Below are positions 1 to 7,754 of a DNA stretch of 12,825 nt, piece by piece. Every line of letters starts with the position of its first letter. Position 1 is the first letter of the stretch. Made by a program: the position numbers and the translations under genes. Source of the stretch: Candidatus Altimarinota bacterium (GTDB lineage: Bacteria; Patescibacteriota; Gracilibacteria; BD1-5; UBA2023); the NCBI GenBank assembly GCA_008015855.1, contig SSGK01000014.1, positions 1 to 12,825 on the forward strand. The letters are read 5' to 3'. Under the pieces are notes generated by a model. It ran no database searches and had not been told where the DNA came from. It saw nothing but the letters and a program-made list of their open reading frames with translations.

Positions 1-847
1 AATCAGATTCTATAGAATCTTCCAGTGTTGAATGGAATGCTGACACAAGATTTGGTGGTAAATCACGAATAAATCCAATCGTATCATTCAAAAGAAAAGT
101 ATCTCAGCCAGAGGAATTTTGAATCCACATTTTTCACACACTCGTTCCAAGGGTTGCAAATAATTTATCCTCTGCTAAAACTCACTTCTTGGTAATAGTG
201 TTAAATAAAGATGACTTCCCTGCATTGGTATAACCTACTATTCCAATAGTAGGAAGTCACTGTCTTTTTCGATTCTCCCTATGAAGCGAACGAGTCCTCT
301 CATATACTTTCAACTTCTCTAGCAAAACCCTCTCTTTTTCACGAAGATGGCGTTTCATGATTTCTGTATTCGTCTCTCACTGCCCTTTCGCATTTTTTGA
401 TCCACCACCTTGTCTTGAAAGCTCCATTCACATCCCATAAATACGGGGTCACATATGTTTTATTGCTGCAAGCTCTATTTGTAACTTAGATTCTGGAGAG
501 ACGGCATGAAGTGCAAATATCTTAAGAATAAGATCCACCTTATCCCATGCTTGAAGTTTTGATTTTGATTTTCTCAGATGTTCATTTACATTCCATATCT
601 GAGCTGGCTTCATGATATTTCATATAATAAGAAGCTCCGCACCCAGCTCATTTCCAATTGCAATAATTTCATCAAGCTTCCCACTTCCGATGAAAGTTCT
701 ATAATCGGGGGTAAATCTTTTTTGGACACGTTTTACAATAGTAACACCACCATAAGTAGTCACCAATGACTCTAATTCATTCATACGATGATCTAATTCT
801 TCCTGAGAAATTCAGTGTGGTGCAATATCAATAATTATTGTTTTCAT
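1..847 (-). CDS. hflX: GTPase HflX, 3' end outside window
   Basis: Ribosome-associated GTPase HflX, a family that binds the large subunit and splits stalled ribosomes. The first 282 residues are visible (TGA = Gly). The N-terminal domain has the family pattern FIGSGKLDE (52-60), DLILKIFALHA (105-115) and KLQIELA (121-127), followed by LSRQGGG and the GQGET loop (155-159). A charged helical linker (165-195) leads to the G domain: G1 GYTNAGKS (205-212), switch LFATLG (229-234) and G3 NDTIGFIRDLP (254-264). G4/G5 and the C-terminus lie beyond position 1. About nine in-frame TGA codons fall on glycines. The segment between LFATL and DTIGF is divergent from the usual pattern. The start is ATG at 845-847, 11 nt after the preceding stop; no Shine-Dalgarno is seen. 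Identification is firm. Confidence 0.95.
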
Positions 848-858
848 AGAAATATAGT

Positions 859-1287
859 TTAGATTCTATTTCAGGATATTGGAGATAATATTCATTTTCA
901 TAGCCTATCAAATATACCATTTATCACCTTTTGTATACTTGATTTCGTTCCAAATACCCTATATAAAGGCTGTTCTGTATTTGGATCAAAGTAGATACCA
1001 AGCAAATATTCCCCTTTTGCTATCTTCTCAAGAAAATCTTTTTCTTTCATGATAGATTCTTCATGTCAGATTTTTACAGTCTTCTGAAGAATATACGATT
1101 TTTTTCGAAGATATTCTTCCATTCATACATATGATCCAGAATACTCCCAACAAATAGTGAGAAAGTTTATATGCGCAGAAAGTACAGACTCGGAAATATC
1201 GAATCATTCTTTTTCTAAGATATCCTTTAGGAATTGTCTTAGTTTTTCTTGTTCCTCAATAGAAAGCTTCTTTCTTGGTTGATTCAT
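859..1287 (-). CDS. Hypothetical protein, 142 aa
   Basis: I do not recognise this protein. It has 142 residues with TGA = Gly (six in-frame TGA), ending in TAA. It is soluble, with no signal peptide or membrane segment. Residues 7-28 form a strongly charged helix (LSIEEQEKLRQFLKDIL); residues 57-95 look helical and charged; a middle part contains LLGIYFDPNTEQPLYRVFG (95-113), which looks like a small beta unit. The start ATG (1285-1287) follows the stop of the upstream acetyltransferase by 1 nt and the stop lies 11 nt before hflX, so it is very likely co-transcribed with both. The position suggests a housekeeping-linked accessory, but no function can be assigned. Confidence 0.8.
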
Positions 1288-1288
1288 G

Positions 1289-1804
1289 TTATATAATATT
1301 TATCCAATAAACTCTTGATTTCTTTCATTCCACTTCTGTATATCGTTCAAATATCCCACCATTCTTTTCAATGGTTTTGTATGAGCCAATGTTATCATCG
1401 TAACATCCGAGCATTACTCGGTTTAATCATATTTTTTTAGCCTCTGCAAGCCCCAGTCAGAGCATCTCTGTAGCATATCATTTTTTTCGTTCACTGGGAC
1501 GAATACCATATCCAATATGTCATCCGAACTCTTTCAAATGTGGTAAATCTATCGAATAACGTATCTGGATTCCACCAAGGATTCTATTATTCTCGACAAG
1601 GAAAAAGAGAGTAGCAGGAACTCATCGATGATTTTCTGTAAGATCATCTTCTGCTATTTTGAGGAATTCTTCATAGTTCCCACCACGAAAAAGGGCTCAT
1701 GGCGATACATGTCCAGAATCTAATTCACCACTCTGCTTCCAATCAGCGAGCATCTCAAGATATGCGGATTTATGAGAAATATCTGGAAATTCAAGATATA
1801 ACAT
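1289..1804 (-). CDS. GNAT-family N-acetyltransferase
   Basis: GNAT superfamily acetyltransferase of 171 residues, using acetyl-CoA to acetylate an unknown amine. After an N-terminal substrate part, strand 4 GHIGYGIRPSER (95-106) is followed by the acetyl-CoA pyrophosphate-binding loop RKKGYATEML (106-115), matching motif A (Q/R-x-x-G-x-G/A); the second Gly of GHIGYG and the Gly of RKKGYA anchor the alignment. Motif B is seen as MLGCYDDNIGSYKTIEKNGG (131-150). Seven TGA codons are read as Gly, including the glycine of the CoA loop, so the standard code would wrongly break it. It is about the usual length for a single GNAT domain. ATG at 1802-1804 lies 17 nt after the Lys-rich ORF. It resembles the RimJ/RimL-type subgroup, but the substrate cannot be told. 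Confidence 0.88.
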
Positions 1805-1821
1805 AGGCGTATATTTAAAAA

Positions 1822-2070
1822 TTAACGAGCATGTCTCTTATTCTTCATTTTTGCTTCAAATTTCTTCTGAGCATTTTCTTTCTTATGGAAGGCCTTCCTT
1901 TCTGCTTTTTCTTCCAGCTTCTTTTCAGCCTTTTTTCGAAATTGAGCCTTTCTCTGCATCTTCTGCTGAGCCTTCTCGGCTTTAATTTTTTGCTGTAATT
2001 CCTTTCTTGAGAGTGACGATGGCAAAGCTTCTCCTATGAAATTAATAGATTCAGTGTTCATAAAATTCAT
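1822..2070 (-). CDS. Small Lys/Ala/Glu-rich helical protein
   Basis: An 82-residue, extremely basic protein. Residues 1-20 are ordinary (start MNFMNTESINFIGEALP); from about residue 22 to the end the sequence is almost only K, A, E, Q, R, with heptad-like spacing (KAEKAQQKMQRKAQF, then EKKLEEKAERKAF), predicting one long charged helix or coiled coil. It has no TGA codon, signal peptide or membrane segment. Such composition is seen in nucleic-acid- or ribosome-binding small proteins, but I recognise no family. It lies 20 nt after the hydrolase stop and 17 nt before the GNAT start, inside the operon-like run, which supports expression. Low-complexity sequence makes chance similarity to other proteins likely, so function stays open. 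Confidence 0.72.
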   Translation of the reverse strand: MNFMNTESINFIGEALPSSLSRKELQQKIKAEKAQQKMQRKAQFRKKAEKKLEEKAERKAFHKKENAQKKFEAKMKNKRHAR

Positions 2071-2090
2071 TAAAAAAGAATATAAATATA

Positions 2091-2849
2091 CTAAAAGGAT
2101 TTTGATAACACCTGGGTAATAATCTTGCTAATATCTTCATTGTAACCCATCATAGTATGTTTGGCTCCATCTAAAACAATTAGTTTTCATTTATCATAGA
2201 GTGATATAAACTTCTTACTATATTCAAGAAGTTCACTCTCTTCCGTATCATCTGGATGATTTCCATGAATAATACATATAGGACAATTCATACTTTTAGC
2301 AAGCATTTCTGTATTTATAGAAGCAAAATCTTTCATAATATCATATGATACCTTTACTTTTCTTCCACACTTTGATGGAAGCTCAATATATCCCTGAGTA
2401 GGCCATACAGCATATAATTCATTTCCAACATATTCTTCCCAATTATAACACATTGGCCCCACCGCAGGACCAGAAAGTATGAGTGATTGAATATACTGCT
2501 GAAAAAAAGGATAAACCATTAAGGCGATCGTTCCTCACATGCTATGTCCATAGATTACTATATTTGTATAACCCTTATCTATAAAGTGTCTTAAGACTTG
2601 TTGAGCATCCTCGCATCCTGAACCAAATGATATAATTCAGTCTCCTGACACTCAACAACCCATAAAATCAAATCGAAATATACTCCAGTTAGTATGCGTA
2701 TCTACATATTTTGATATATCATCAAATCTTCACGAACTACTCTTATCGGTAGTGAAACCATGAAAAAATATTACTAGATTTTCATCTGATTTCTTTATAA
2801 AATCACCCGAAATCATTCATCAAGATGTATGAGAAATATTATATATCAT
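2091..2849 (-). CDS. Alpha/beta hydrolase
   Basis: Serine hydrolase of the alpha/beta fold, 252 residues, cytoplasmic (no signal peptide). Seen in order: oxyanion region VIFFHGFTTDKSS (26-38), strand and turn IFRFDFMGCGVSGD (57-70), nucleophile elbow GHSMGG (101-106) with Ser103, acid candidate Asp200/Asp201 in HGNHPDDTEE, and catalytic His231 in GAKHTM. The first Gly after Met in GHSMGG, and the Gly in GCGVSGD, are TGA codons, so the active-site elbow depends on UGA = Gly. The layout resembles acyl-peptide/lipase-type serine aminopeptidases and BAAT-like esterases; substrate unknown. The start ATG overlaps the end of the upstream orphan by 11 nt, suggesting translational coupling. It ends in TAG. 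Confidence 0.92.
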
Positions 2850-3279
2850 GTTTCTTTAAAAAATTACAGAGATAGGAGAAAAAAACTAGGAAAACAATAC
2901 TGAATCATAAGAATAGAGGGAAAGAATATCCAACCCCATCCGTACAAATCGGAATAGCTACATTCTCTATCGTACCTCTATTAAAAATAAATATCCTATC
3001 AGTTCAGATTTCTGCAATCAGTTTGGTAGTTTTTCATATATATCATGTATATGTTTTATCCCAAAATAATTGATATTCAGAATCAACAACACAATCATCG
3101 TCATAATCAAGAGTGGAATGAAATGTCTTAGAAGAAAAGAATCAATCGGATACAATCAACTTTAAAGGTGCCATACAATTTTCTTTCGGACCAACAGTTC
3201 CTATATATGAAACCACTCATTCATAAGAACAAAGGTTGTGTTGTTTCGAAAAAACGTATTCATCAACTATAAGAGCCAT
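2839..3279 (-). CDS. Orphan protein with C-terminal membrane anchor
   Basis: A 146-residue protein I do not recognise. Residues 1-115 look beta-rich and contain six cysteines (17, 35, 63, 112 and two others near the tail region including 138), with repeated strand-like stretches such as GVVSYIGTVG (21-30) and LIVSDGFF. Residues about 119-140 form one hydrophobic membrane segment (FPLFLGFSIVFLVFFSYL), followed by a basic tail (LKKHDI), i.e. a tail anchor; no N-terminal signal peptide is seen. Six TGA codons are read as Gly. The ATG is 4 nt after the stop of the exported NAGPA-like gene and its end overlaps the hydrolase start by 11 nt, so the three genes are probably one unit. The N-terminal start is the only ATG near the previous stop. 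Confidence 0.72.
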
Positions 3280-3283
3280 AAGA

Positions 3284-4039
3284 TTATTTCTTCTTAATAA
3301 TAAAAGCATCCATAATATTTCTTCCTGGTCAGACAATATATTTTCACCGATCATAGAGAGCGAGTGATCACCCACTATCAAGATTTATAGCATCCACACA
3401 TCAAAACTGCTTAATAAAAAGAGAAATATCGGTAATTGATATAGATGTAATCGTTCCCATCTTTATATCCCCAATCTTTGTTACACATATAAAGCTCTTT
3501 GTAGCTTTTACACGCATTTTTTCAGTAATCAATCATGCATCAATGTATTTTGGAATCATATTCACCCCGCTCATAAGAAGGATTGGAAAGTTTGCAATGC
3601 CATTATGAACCTCCATTATACGTCATGAATTTATATTCATTCGAACCTTTTTATCTCCCCATACATTATTTTGTAGAAGAATCGGAGTTCCATCTTTCAA
3701 GAATCAAAATAATCCATTCACCCCAGTATCAGGAAAAAAAGTTGAAAATTCTCGCCCCTTTCATCATACCACTCGAATCGTATTGGTACTATCAGATTTT
3801 CCGGTGTAGTCTTTTGGGGTAAAGTATGCACCATTTATACCAGCTACTGCATCACTCTCGGATATAAGGTTTTTGAGTGAGGTTGCCTCATTACGAGCAG
3901 CAACTGATACCATGTAATCATCATTCTTCGGAACATGGAAAATACGCACTTTGTGTCACTCAACAGTCTTGGTAATGAGAGAATATGCAAAAACCGGAGA
4001 TCCTATAATCAATATATAACAAAATATTAATATCCTCAT
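3284..4039 (-). CDS. Exported phosphodiester glycosidase-like (NAGPA domain) protein
   Basis: Protein of 251 residues matching the NAGPA / phosphodiester glycosidase domain, whose animal members remove GlcNAc from phosphodiesters and whose bacterial members act on envelope or spore-coat polysaccharides. Residues 1-18 (MRILIFCYILIIGSPVFA) are a signal peptide with an AxA-like end (PVFA), so it acts outside the membrane. Family marks: VAGINGAYFTP (65-75, usual G-x-N-G-G/A-F/Y-F) and AINLDSGGSLALY (217-229, usual NLDGGGS), then the closing GPGRNIMDAFII. Ten TGA codons are read as Gly. The first Gly of NLDGGG is Ser here. Start ATG 4037-4039, 14 nt after trpS; followed by the membrane-anchored orphan, fitting an envelope role. 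Exact substrate unknown. Confidence 0.88.
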
Positions 4040-4053
4040 ATTCAAAGAATGTA

Positions 4054-5223
4054 TTAATGTATCCCAACCACCTCCCTCACCACCTGCATCTTCGCTTCCA
4101 GACGAGCATTCATAATACGAGCCCCATCAGCAAGCTTTGTCTCAACAAACGGTATATCATTCAAGAGTTCCATTCGAGTATTTCTATACTCTGATAGGTA
4201 TCTCTGTAATATTTCGAGAAGAGCCAGTTTTGCATGACCATATCAAAAACCAATATTGGGAGTTACGTACTTTTCTCGAATAGAGGCAATTTCATCGGGA
4301 GTACCAAATACCTGTATCAGAGAGAATACATTACACGTGTCAGGATTCTTTACGTCATCTACCCCCAGTGAATCTGTGACAATAGACATCACTCGTTTTT
4401 TCATCGTTTTTTCATCGTCAAAAACTCAGATAAAATTATCATAACTCTTACTCATCTTACGTCCATCAATACCTGGCAGGGTTTCAACCTCTCTCGTAAT
4501 AATAGCCTCTGGCTCAAGAAAGACTTCTTGCCCATATGTCTTATTGAATGCTCGAGCAATATCTCGTGTCATCTCAAGATGCTGAATCTGATCTTTCCCT
4601 ACAGGCACTGCATCAACATCATAACCGATAATATCTGCTGCCATGAGAATAGGATAATTAAAGACTCACATGTTAAGATTATTTTCATAAGAGTCCGTTA
4701 GTTCTTTTAATCTTTTGGTCTCAGAGTCATTAATTAATTTTAGTTTTATTAATTCATCTTCAATCTTTTTCTGAAGTTCTGGATTTGGAAATATAGAACC
4801 CATCATTTCCTTAATTTCATTCGAAGTTTCTATTCTTCAATCATACAAACTGATATTGCAAAGTAATTCTTCACGTTTCTGCTGAAAATCCTTATAACTA
4901 TGAGCTCTTGCCATTAAAGAAAATGGTGTCACATTGGAGAGAACCCACATAAGTTTTGTGATATCGACAATATCAGACTGCCGAAAGATAGTAATAGGAG
5001 TATCTTTTCCAAATATTGAGAGATATTCTATAGCGAGTTCGAGTGATTGTGCACGGAGCTTCTCACCATCTTTTACGCTCGTAAGTGCATGGAGATCAGC
5101 GATGAAAATAGCAGCATCATTCCCTTTTGCAAGATTTTTAAAAGGAAGAACCGCTCCAAGGAGATTTCCAAGATGCATCGATGATCCAGTTGGCTTCACA
5201 CCAGTAATTATTTTTTTTGTCAT
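4054..5223 (-). CDS. trpS: Tryptophan--tRNA ligase with internal insertion
   Basis: Cytoplasmic class I aminoacyl-tRNA synthetase that charges tRNA-Trp. Residues 4-20 hold the HIGH-type signature (GVKPTGSSMHLGN); IADLHALTS (41-49), FRQSDI (80-85) and SLMARAHSYKD (102-112) follow the TrpRS order; then GVFNYPILMAADIIGYDVDAVPVGKDQ (186-212, seen in pieces) and KMSKS at 256-260. The protein has 389 residues against about 330-350 usual. The excess lies between SYKD (112) and the VFNYP motif (187-191): about 70 residues where the family normally has roughly a dozen, mostly charged helix. Only four TGA codons, all Gly (e.g. NMGVFNYP). It starts at ATG 5221-5223 and ends in TAA. Identification is firm; the insertion is odd. 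Confidence 0.96.
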
Positions 5224-5233
5224 AAGTGGTATT

Positions 5234-5263
5234 TTAATAGGTTTAATATAAAGAAAAACTCAA
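5234..5263 (-). promoter_or_regulatory. Possible promoter before trpS
   Basis: In the 72-bp gap between the GNAT gene and trpS, the minus strand carries TTGAGT (5258-5263) and TATTAA (5234-5239) separated by 18 nt. This would leave only a few untranslated bases before the trpS ATG. An overlapping alternative is TTGCCT with TATATT at 16 nt. The AT-rich context makes such matches common, so this is weak. Confidence 0.3.
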
Positions 5264-5295
5264 GAAAGGCAATATCCGTACAGGAAAAAACGAGA

Positions 5296-5808
5296 TTATG
5301 TTGTTCGATAATAACATCGAGCTCTCTGAAAAAACTCCTTCTCCCCTCCTATCATTTTTGGAGCAAGATACTGCCTTCATTCTTCGAGATAAATAGGTGG
5401 AAAAGGTATCTGAGAAAATCCGTTTCTCTCAAAGAGAGAATACATTCGTGGATTTACCGTGGCACTTATAATAGATTCCACTCATACTCCATAATGTTCT
5501 AGGAGTTCCCGAATAAGTCATTTACCGATAGATTTTCAGAATCTTTCGGCTTCTACAACAACGGAGCCAATTTCCTGAGAGGCACAAAATCATGGTATCC
5601 TACTCTGATAGATACTGGCTTGTCAGACAATTGTATCATCCATCAGTGCGATAACACTGGAATGATATTTTTCAGACATTTCTTCTACTGAGTGAGGGAT
5701 AACGGTTGGGTCATTTTGAAAAGCATTCTGCAAGAGTCAAGCAGAAATATGAGCATATTCATCAATAGAAAGCATTGATGTTGCGGGGAATATTTGAATT
5801 GATTGCAT
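5296..5808 (-). CDS. GNAT-family N-acetyltransferase
   Basis: Single-domain GNAT acetyltransferase, 170 residues, no signal peptide. Residues 49-70 form the strand pair SSVIALMDDTIVGQASIYQS (usual substrate-side sheet); the acetyl-CoA-binding motif A is EIGSVVVEAERFGKSIGKGLI (79-99, read in parts): strand EIGSVVVE, then R-F-G-K-S-I-G-K loop, then helix LIRELLEHYG. Motif B includes ATVNPRMYSLFERNGF (116-131). Seven TGA codons are Gly, among them both loop glycines (RFG and GKG). ATG at 5806-5808 is chosen because an in-frame TAG lies about 30 nt upstream; it comes 16 nt after an intrinsic terminator. Substrate unknown; unlike the other two GNATs in the window in sequence. Confidence 0.87.
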
Positions 5809-5957
5809 AAGAAAAAAGAAAGACAAATAAAAAAACACCTACCCAAAAGAATCCTCTCTGAGTAGATGTTATGATGAGTAAATACTCTACAATAACCGCC
5901 ACGATAGAGAGGTATAGAGTATCCACCAAGTAAGAATAAAGATTGCAAACATAGAAA
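5809..5957. other. 149-bp non-coding gap with structured leader
   Basis: No convincing gene lies here. Besides the terminator at 5825-5869, the minus strand holds a perfect 8-bp inverted repeat (ATACTCTA, 5915-5922, with TAGAGTAT, 5882-5889), a small hairpin GAGTA-TT-TACTC (5876-5887) that competes with it, and CCTCTCT (5906-5912) complementary to AGAGAGG (5853-5859) at the top of the terminator. A reading frame with two hydrophobic stretches crosses the gap but starts deep inside the upstream gene and has no own start. Confidence 0.6.
5825..5869 (-). terminator. Intrinsic terminator / possible attenuator before GNAT gene
   Basis: On the minus strand arms 5856-5869 (5' arm ACATCTACTCAGAG) and 5835-5848 pair over 14 positions with four G-T wobbles, a 7-nt loop (5849-5855) and a run of T on 5829-5835 followed by A and TTT. 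It ends the unit of the AstE-like gene, whose stop is 88 nt upstream. It also lies only 16 nt before the next ATG, so if the GNAT gene has its own promoter upstream, the hairpin would sit in its leader. Confidence 0.8.
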
Positions 5958-6797
5958 TTACATTCATGAAATAATCTCAACAAATCACTCAACACCCGCT
6001 TGATTTCTATCACGTGCAAATAGGATGACTCCTGTATTTTGAGCGTACACCGGATTTCATCAGTCATATCATATCATTTGGCCAGCGGTTATATTTTCAA
6101 AATCAGAAAATACTTTTACAACACGAAAATTATTCGTTTTCGTCTTATAAGCCGTTTTTGCACGATAGATAATTTTTTCTTCCTTTGAAAAATTAGATGG
6201 AAAAATAGTCACATCGGAGAGCATATCATAGTATAAAAGAAACTGTTTTACACTTTCCAGTCACTTGAGAAATGCGTCTGAGTCATTGTGATACCCACAT
6301 TCGACACAGATTCCCACCTTTCCATTTCGGAACATATATCCGTCGGTTCAGCCTGGTTCCATCTCAGAAAAACCATAACACCTTCGAGAAAATGGAAAAG
6401 ACTCTACAATAGCATTGCACGTTTCTTCTGTAATAATAAGTGCTGGGCTTCCGATGGATGGACTTGAGTGGAGATCTAAGCAAGCATCTGATTGATCAAG
6501 AAATGGTATAATTTCACGGGAACGTTGGTATTCATAGGATTGTCTCTCAGACTCTGTCATCGTAGTATCATCACGAAACATACGGTTCAGGTTACAATCT
6601 ATCTGACGCACATTTGCGTCTATTGCACGAAGATTTCAATACAAGAGGAATACCTTTCATTTCTTGATTTTTAGCTGACTCGCGAGTATCTCGAGAGTCT
6701 GAACTCCACATACTTCATTTCCGTGGATTCATCAGAGAATAGTAAGTATTGGTCATGGAATTCATGAATCAATAACTATAGGGACAACTGGTTTCAT
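5958..6797 (-). CDS. AstE/aspartoacylase-family zinc amidohydrolase
   Basis: Member of the succinylglutamate desuccinylase / aspartoacylase group (M14-like zinc hydrolases cleaving N-acyl amino acids), 279 residues. Zinc ligands are His25 and Glu28 in LGGIHGNEVCG and His110 in CLDLHSS; substrate-binding NLR (55-57) and DCNLNRMFR (67-75) follow the family; Glu166 in GICVECG is the catalytic base candidate. A C-terminal beta domain (about 200-279) is present, as in the family. Thirteen TGA codons are Gly, including both glycines of the metal-site GGIHG lead-in. No arginine-catabolism (ast) neighbours are seen; instead it follows a zinc-ribbon GNAT by 12 nt, so an acetylation/deacylation pair on the same compound is conceivable (inference). 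Specificity cannot be read from sequence. Confidence 0.92.
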
Positions 6798-6809
6798 ATA
6801 TAAAAAAGA

Positions 6810-7529
6810 TTAATAATTATTTCGAGCAAAGAGAACACGTTTATCTTCATCATCATAAGAGAAGACTTCATTATATCCGAGATTCTGACGAATCGTATAC
6901 ATAGGAGAACTTCTACTCGTTCTCTGGAGAATAGCATTTACCTTATCAGAATTCTTTCGGAGAATTTCTTCATTTACCGCAACAAGGAGTGTTCCAAGTC
7001 ATTTTCATCGATATTGAGGTGATATTCCGGTCTCAGACTGATAATACAATTCTCATGATGAGAGGTTAATATTGTTTTGTTGAAGATTTTGGATAAGGTT
7101 TTTCATTCTTGTAGGATCAATATCTCCAGATTCAGATAGTCAGAGTTTCTCTGAATCTATACCTATAAGGGTATCCTTCCATCACCAAGTAAATCAAGCA
7201 ACATTTCACTCTTGAATCAACAAAAGACACTGGAAATATGTTTTTGAAAGTACCTTTTCTACTGATTCTTGAATCTCAAGATCAGAATAGAAATCTTCGA
7301 TTCCTGATGAGCAATTTGGACAGAATTGAGGTGCATTTTCAAAGGTTGTCTTAAATCAGCAACCCGAAGAACACTTTACTCATTCCTTCCAGGCTGATGC
7401 ATTAAATACATCTTTATATACACGCGTAATTCATGGGACATAATTCATAACATTCGTAGCATCAATAGAAACTACTTCAAAACCTTTTTGATTCAAAGTT
7501 GAATATGGGAGAGATTGTATATTTTTCAT
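6810..7529 (-). CDS. GNAT acetyltransferase with N-terminal zinc ribbon
   Basis: Protein of 239 residues. Residues 53-73 hold a CxxxC...CPxC zinc-ribbon-like pattern (Cys53, Cys57, Cys70, Cys73: KCSSGCGF and FCPNC). Residues about 85-239 form a GNAT domain: LEIQESVEKVLS helix, FQCLLLIQEGNVAGFTWGW sheet (99-117), then motif A YYQSETGISPQYRGKGLGTLL (162-182, read in parts) with the acetyl-CoA loop YRGKGLGTLL, and a last part with SPMYTIRQNLGYNEVF. Ten TGA codons are Gly, including those of RGKG. The 12-nt gap to the AstE-like gene suggests one transcript. It is preceded by a terminator ending 23 nt before the ATG (7527-7529). The combination of a ribbon with GNAT is uncommon and may target a protein or nucleic-acid partner (inference). 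Confidence 0.87.
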
Positions 7530-7552
7530 AAAATGAGAGTAAGAATAGAAAT

Positions 7553-7582
7553 AAAAAAAACTGCTCTTATGGGGGCAGTTTT
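7553..7582 (-). terminator. Intrinsic terminator / possible attenuator before zinc-ribbon GNAT
   Basis: Minus strand: AAAACTGC (7575-7582) pairs with GCAGTTTT (7557-7564) across a 10-nt loop, followed by T to 7553 (eight T in all from 7560). The 5' arm, extended by one base to AAAACTGCC (7574-7582), is also perfectly complementary to GGCAGTTTT further upstream (7610-7618), giving a competing hairpin. Only 23 nt separate the T run from the ATG at 7529, so a promoter between them is not possible. A palindromic core means the plus strand also carries a weaker version. Confidence 0.75.
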
Positions 7583-7695
7583 ATAAATAAGTACATGGGG
7601 ACATACTAAAAAACTGCCAATGCGAGACATAATGATGCCATATATTTTGCCAAGTATTTTTTCTTTTAAAGTAGATATACATAGAATTGAGTGTT

Positions 7696-7733
7696 AAAAA
7701 AAATCCCCATAAAGCAAAGAATGCCTCACGGGG
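7696..7733 (-). terminator. Intrinsic terminator after PPK2
   Basis: Minus strand: CCCCGTGAGGC (7723-7733) pairs with GCTTTATGGGG (7705-7715) over 11 positions with three G-T wobbles and a 7-nt loop, then A and eight T (7696-7703). This is a strong Rho-independent terminator. It lies 138 nt after the TAG at 7871 but only 21 nt after the TAA at 7755 of the alternative frame. Its 5' arm can instead pair with CCTCACGG at 7777-7784, so an anti-terminator conformation is possible. Confidence 0.88.
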
Positions 7734-7754
7734 AAAGTCGATTTATACTGGTTT

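Noticed and set aside
4934..5251. 105-codon plus-strand open frame
   Set aside because: It is antisense to the start of trpS, whose motifs are clear; no motif or start signal of its own.
5762..6067. 101-codon minus-strand frame with two hydrophobic stretches
   Set aside because: It starts within the AstE-like gene, ends at a TGA that is not a stop here, overlaps two well-supported genes, and crosses a terminator.
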